Assembly (NCBI RefSeq): GCF_036788415.1
Contig: NZ_DAIQNN010000007.1
Span: forward strand, 19,580-83,579
From: Rubrimonas sp036788415
GTDB taxonomy: Bacteria > Pseudomonadota > Alphaproteobacteria > Rhodobacterales > Rhodobacteraceae
Length of the DNA: 64,000 nucleotides
Reading direction: 5' to 3'
Below the pieces are notes generated by a model. That model searched no databases. It had not been told where the DNA came from and saw only the letters and a list, made by a program, of their open reading frames with translations. Position 1 is the stretch's first letter, and every line of letters begins with the position of its first letter. Below are positions 62,289 through 64,000 of the stretch, one piece after another. The translations under genes were made by a program, and so were the position numbers.

Positions 62289-63728
62289 ATGTCCGGACTG
62301 AACGCGCCCTCGCCCGACTTCCTCGACCGGCTCCGGGCGCTGCTCGGGCCGCAGGGCTGGCGCGACGGGCCGGAGATCGCGCGCTATCTGGAGGAGCCGC
62401 GCGGGCGCTGGCATGGCGCGGCGGCGCTGGTCGCCCGGCCCGCCGATGTCGAGGAGACGGCGGATATCCTGCGGCTGTGCTCGGCGGCGCGGGTCGGCGT
62501 CGTGCCCTATGGCGGGGGCACGGGGCTCGTCGGCGGGCAGGTCGCCTCCGACGGCCCGCCGCCGGTGCTGCTCTCGGTCGAACGGATGACCGCGATCCGC
62601 TCCGTGAGCGCTGAGGAGGACGCGATGGTCGTCGAGGCGGGCGTCGTCCTCGCCGACGCGCAGGCCGCCGCCGCGCGCGCCGACCGGCTGTTTCCACTGT
62701 CGCTGGCGGCGGAGGGATCGGCGCGGATCGGCGGCGTGCTCGCCTGCAACGCCGGCGGGGTGGCCGTGCTGCGCTACGGCAACGCGCGCGACCTGACGCT
62801 GGGGATCGAGGCGGCGTTGCCGGACGGCACGGTGCTGCGCGGGCTCAAGACGCTGCGCAAGGACAATATGGGCTACGACATACGCCATCTGATGATCGGC
62901 GCGGAAGGCACGCTCGGCGTCATCACCGCCGCCGCGCTGCGCCTGTTCCCGAGGCCGCGCGAGACGGCCACCGCTTTCTGCGCCGCGCCCGACCCGGCGG
63001 CGGCGAGCGCGCTGTTGCGGCTGCTGCGCGACCGGCTGGGCCCGGCGATCTCGGCCTTCGAACTGCTGAGCGCGCAGGGCATGGCGTTTCTCGCCGAGAC
63101 CTGTCCCGAGGTTCCCCGCCCGCCGGTGGAGGGACGATGGTTCGCGCTGGTCGAGGCGACGGGCGGCGAGGGATCGGGCGTCGGCGCGGCGCTCGAGGCC
63201 GGGCTCGCCGCGGGCTTCGAGGCGGGTCTGGTCGAGGACGCCGCGATCGCCCAGTCCGAGAGCCAGCGCGCGGCCTTCTGGCGCATCCGCGAGGACACGC
63301 CCGAGGCGAACCGGCGCATCGGGGCGATTTCGAGCCACGACATCTCGGTGCCGCTGGCCGCGATCCCGGATTTCATCGCCCGGGGCCACGAGGCCGTCGC
63401 CCGGCTCAACCCGCATCTGCGGATCAACTGCTTCGGCCATGTCGGCGACGGCAATCTGCATTACAACGTCTTCCCGCCGCCCGGCGAGACGCGCGCCGCC
63501 TTTGAGACGCTCCGCGCCCCGATCAAGCGGACCCTGCACGATCTGGTGGACGGGTTCGGCGGGTCCGTCGCCGCCGAGCACGGCATTGGGCGGCTCAAGA
63601 CCGAAGACCTCGCGCGCTACGGCGACCCGGGCAAGCTGGCGGCGATGCGGGCGATCAAGGACGCGCTCGATCCTGCGGGCGTGATGAACCCCGGCGCCGT
63701 GCTCCCGGCACGTCCGCCCCTCCCCTAA
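62289..63728 (+). CDS. FAD-linked dehydrogenase (D-lactate/D-2-hydroxyglutarate type)
   Basis: A 479-residue flavoenzyme of the VAO family. The PCMH-type FAD domain is at the N-terminus (VVPYGGGTGLVGGQV and NAGGVAVLRYGNARDLTLG). The FAD-oxidase C domain contains NCFGHVGDGNLHYNVF and AAEHGIGRLKTEDL, with the metal- and substrate-binding His and Arg residues. Such enzymes oxidise D-2-hydroxy acids and pass electrons to an acceptor such as ETF. The exact substrate is not evident. It lies 10 bp after the Sua5-type gene. Confidence 0.9.
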   Translation: MSGLNAPSPDFLDRLRALLGPQGWRDGPEIARYLEEPRGRWHGAAALVARPADVEETADILRLCSAARVGVVPYGGGTGLVGGQVASDGPPPVLLSVERMTAIRSVSAEEDAMVVEAGVVLADAQAAAARADRLFPLSLAAEGSARIGGVLACNAGGVAVLRYGNARDLTLGIEAALPDGTVLRGLKTLRKDNMGYDIRHLMIGAEGTLGVITAAALRLFPRPRETATAFCAAPDPAAASALLRLLRDRLGPAISAFELLSAQGMAFLAETCPEVPRPPVEGRWFALVEATGGEGSGVGAALEAGLAAGFEAGLVEDAAIAQSESQRAAFWRIREDTPEANRRIGAISSHDISVPLAAIPDFIARGHEAVARLNPHLRINCFGHVGDGNLHYNVFPPPGETRAAFETLRAPIKRTLHDLVDGFGGSVAAEHGIGRLKTEDLARYGDPGKLAAMRAIKDALDPAGVMNPGAVLPARPPLP

Positions 63729-63864
63729 GGGGGAGGGACGGCGGGGCCGAGACGCAACTCCGGCCCGGACGCCACGCGACGTCACCCCCGCGCTTGCGCG
63801 CGAGGTCAGGTGTAGGGGGTTCGTCTTAGGATAGCGTTGAAGGGGTCGCGCGCCTTCGTCTCAA

Positions 63865-63889
63865 ATCTTCGGGGCGTTCGCCCGAAGAT
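63865..63889 (-). terminator. Hairpin terminator candidate at the end of the right-edge gene
   Basis: ATCTTCGGG (63865-63873) pairs perfectly with CCCGAAGAT (63881-63889) around a seven-base loop, 6 bp past the stop of the minus-strand fragment. On the minus strand it is followed by TTTG, a weak T-run. Confidence 0.6.
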
Positions 63890-63895
63890 CGCCTG

Positions 63896-64000
63896 TCAGA
63901 CCCGCGCGAGCCCGGTCAGATGCGCGATGTTCTTGAAGAAGATGCGCACATGCGCAAGCGGCTTGGCCTTGACCAGCTCCTTGTTCATGTAGGCGTCGAA
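63896..64000 (-). CDS. C-terminal fragment of an unidentified protein (cut by window edge)
   Basis: Only the last 34 residues are present; the gene starts beyond the right edge. The visible end includes DAYMNKELVKAKPLAHVRIF and HLTGLARV, a basic, helical C-terminus. I cannot assign a family from this fragment. The reading frame is closed by TGA at 63896-63898 and followed by a good hairpin, which supports it as a true gene end. Confidence 0.55.
   Translation of the reverse strand, partial: FDAYMNKELVKAKPLAHVRIFFKNIAHLTGLARV

Noticed and set aside
61464..63785. A 773-codon open frame on the minus strand
   Set aside because: It is antisense to the Sua5-type and FAD-linked dehydrogenase genes and has a low-complexity Arg/Pro/Ala product.

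Overview
The window is about 64 kb of very GC-rich chromosomal DNA with dense gene packing, many ATGA/GTGA stop-start overlaps, and no tRNA, rRNA, CRISPR, prophage or insertion-sequence signature that I can see. Gene content points to an alphaproteobacterium, most likely Rhodobacterales. The pointers are the F1-ATPase inhibitor zeta subunit (DUF1476), Irr with fabA-fabB-fabI, SecB/FxsA/Tim44-like/Smr order, DUF2125, DUF1489 and DUF1244 proteins, and a 41-residue single-Cys ribosomal protein L36. This placement is inferred from gene families, not from a marker-gene comparison.

Layout, left to right. 1-4.7 kb: a photolyase fragment, the ATPase inhibitor, purC-purS-purQ, a small exported protein and a DEAD-box helicase. 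4.8-6.6 kb: ureE-ureF-ureG without urease structural genes. 6.6-10.2 kb: a four-gene Na+-translocating acyl-CoA decarboxylase set (carboxyltransferase, biotin carrier, small membrane subunit, membrane pump). 10.3-17 kb: a 2OG-Fe(II) oxygenase divergent from a polyamine-type ABC importer that is translationally coupled to an isochorismatase-family hydrolase and an unrecognised protein. 17-20 kb: acyl-CoA dehydrogenase, an MBL-fold hydrolase and rpmJ. 20-25 kb: a DUF4168 protein, a PaaK-like ligase, two PotH/PotI-type permeases without partners, and a MORN-repeat protein. 25.5-35 kb: cysS-cimA and an NDUFAF6-like protein; secB and fxsA; Tim44-like and Smr genes; glsB-like/fmt/def; and a MalY/PatB-type lyase. 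35-40 kb: an unusually A/T-rich intergenic patch and a sugar-metabolism group (Gfo/Idh oxidoreductase, epimerase, xylulokinase) with two tiny Ala-rich proteins. 40-50 kb: argG, DUF2125, ChaC, DUF1489, secF, a Do protease with hflK-hflC, and glutathione reductase. 50-57 kb: rpiA, gloB, a methyltransferase, hisC, prephenate dehydrogenase and aminopeptidase P. 57-64 kb: irr divergent from fabA-fabB-fabI, then aroQ, DUF1244, a TadA-like deaminase, a Sua5-type protein, an FAD-linked dehydrogenase and an unidentified C-terminal fragment.

Most of this is housekeeping. The observations most worth following are: (1) a roughly 120-bp structured, imperfect dispersed repeat present twice, each time between convergent gene ends (about 20176-20297 and 56725-56845); (2) the Na+-pumping decarboxylase set; (3) a MORN array whose strict F/W alternation breaks exactly once, marking an apparent 9-unit block duplication; (4) an A/T-rich patch with dyads at 35.15-35.4 kb; and (5) a possible seven-codon leader ORF with a duplicated Shine-Dalgarno in front of rpmJ. 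None is a demonstrated new system. The dispersed repeat is the best candidate for something undescribed.
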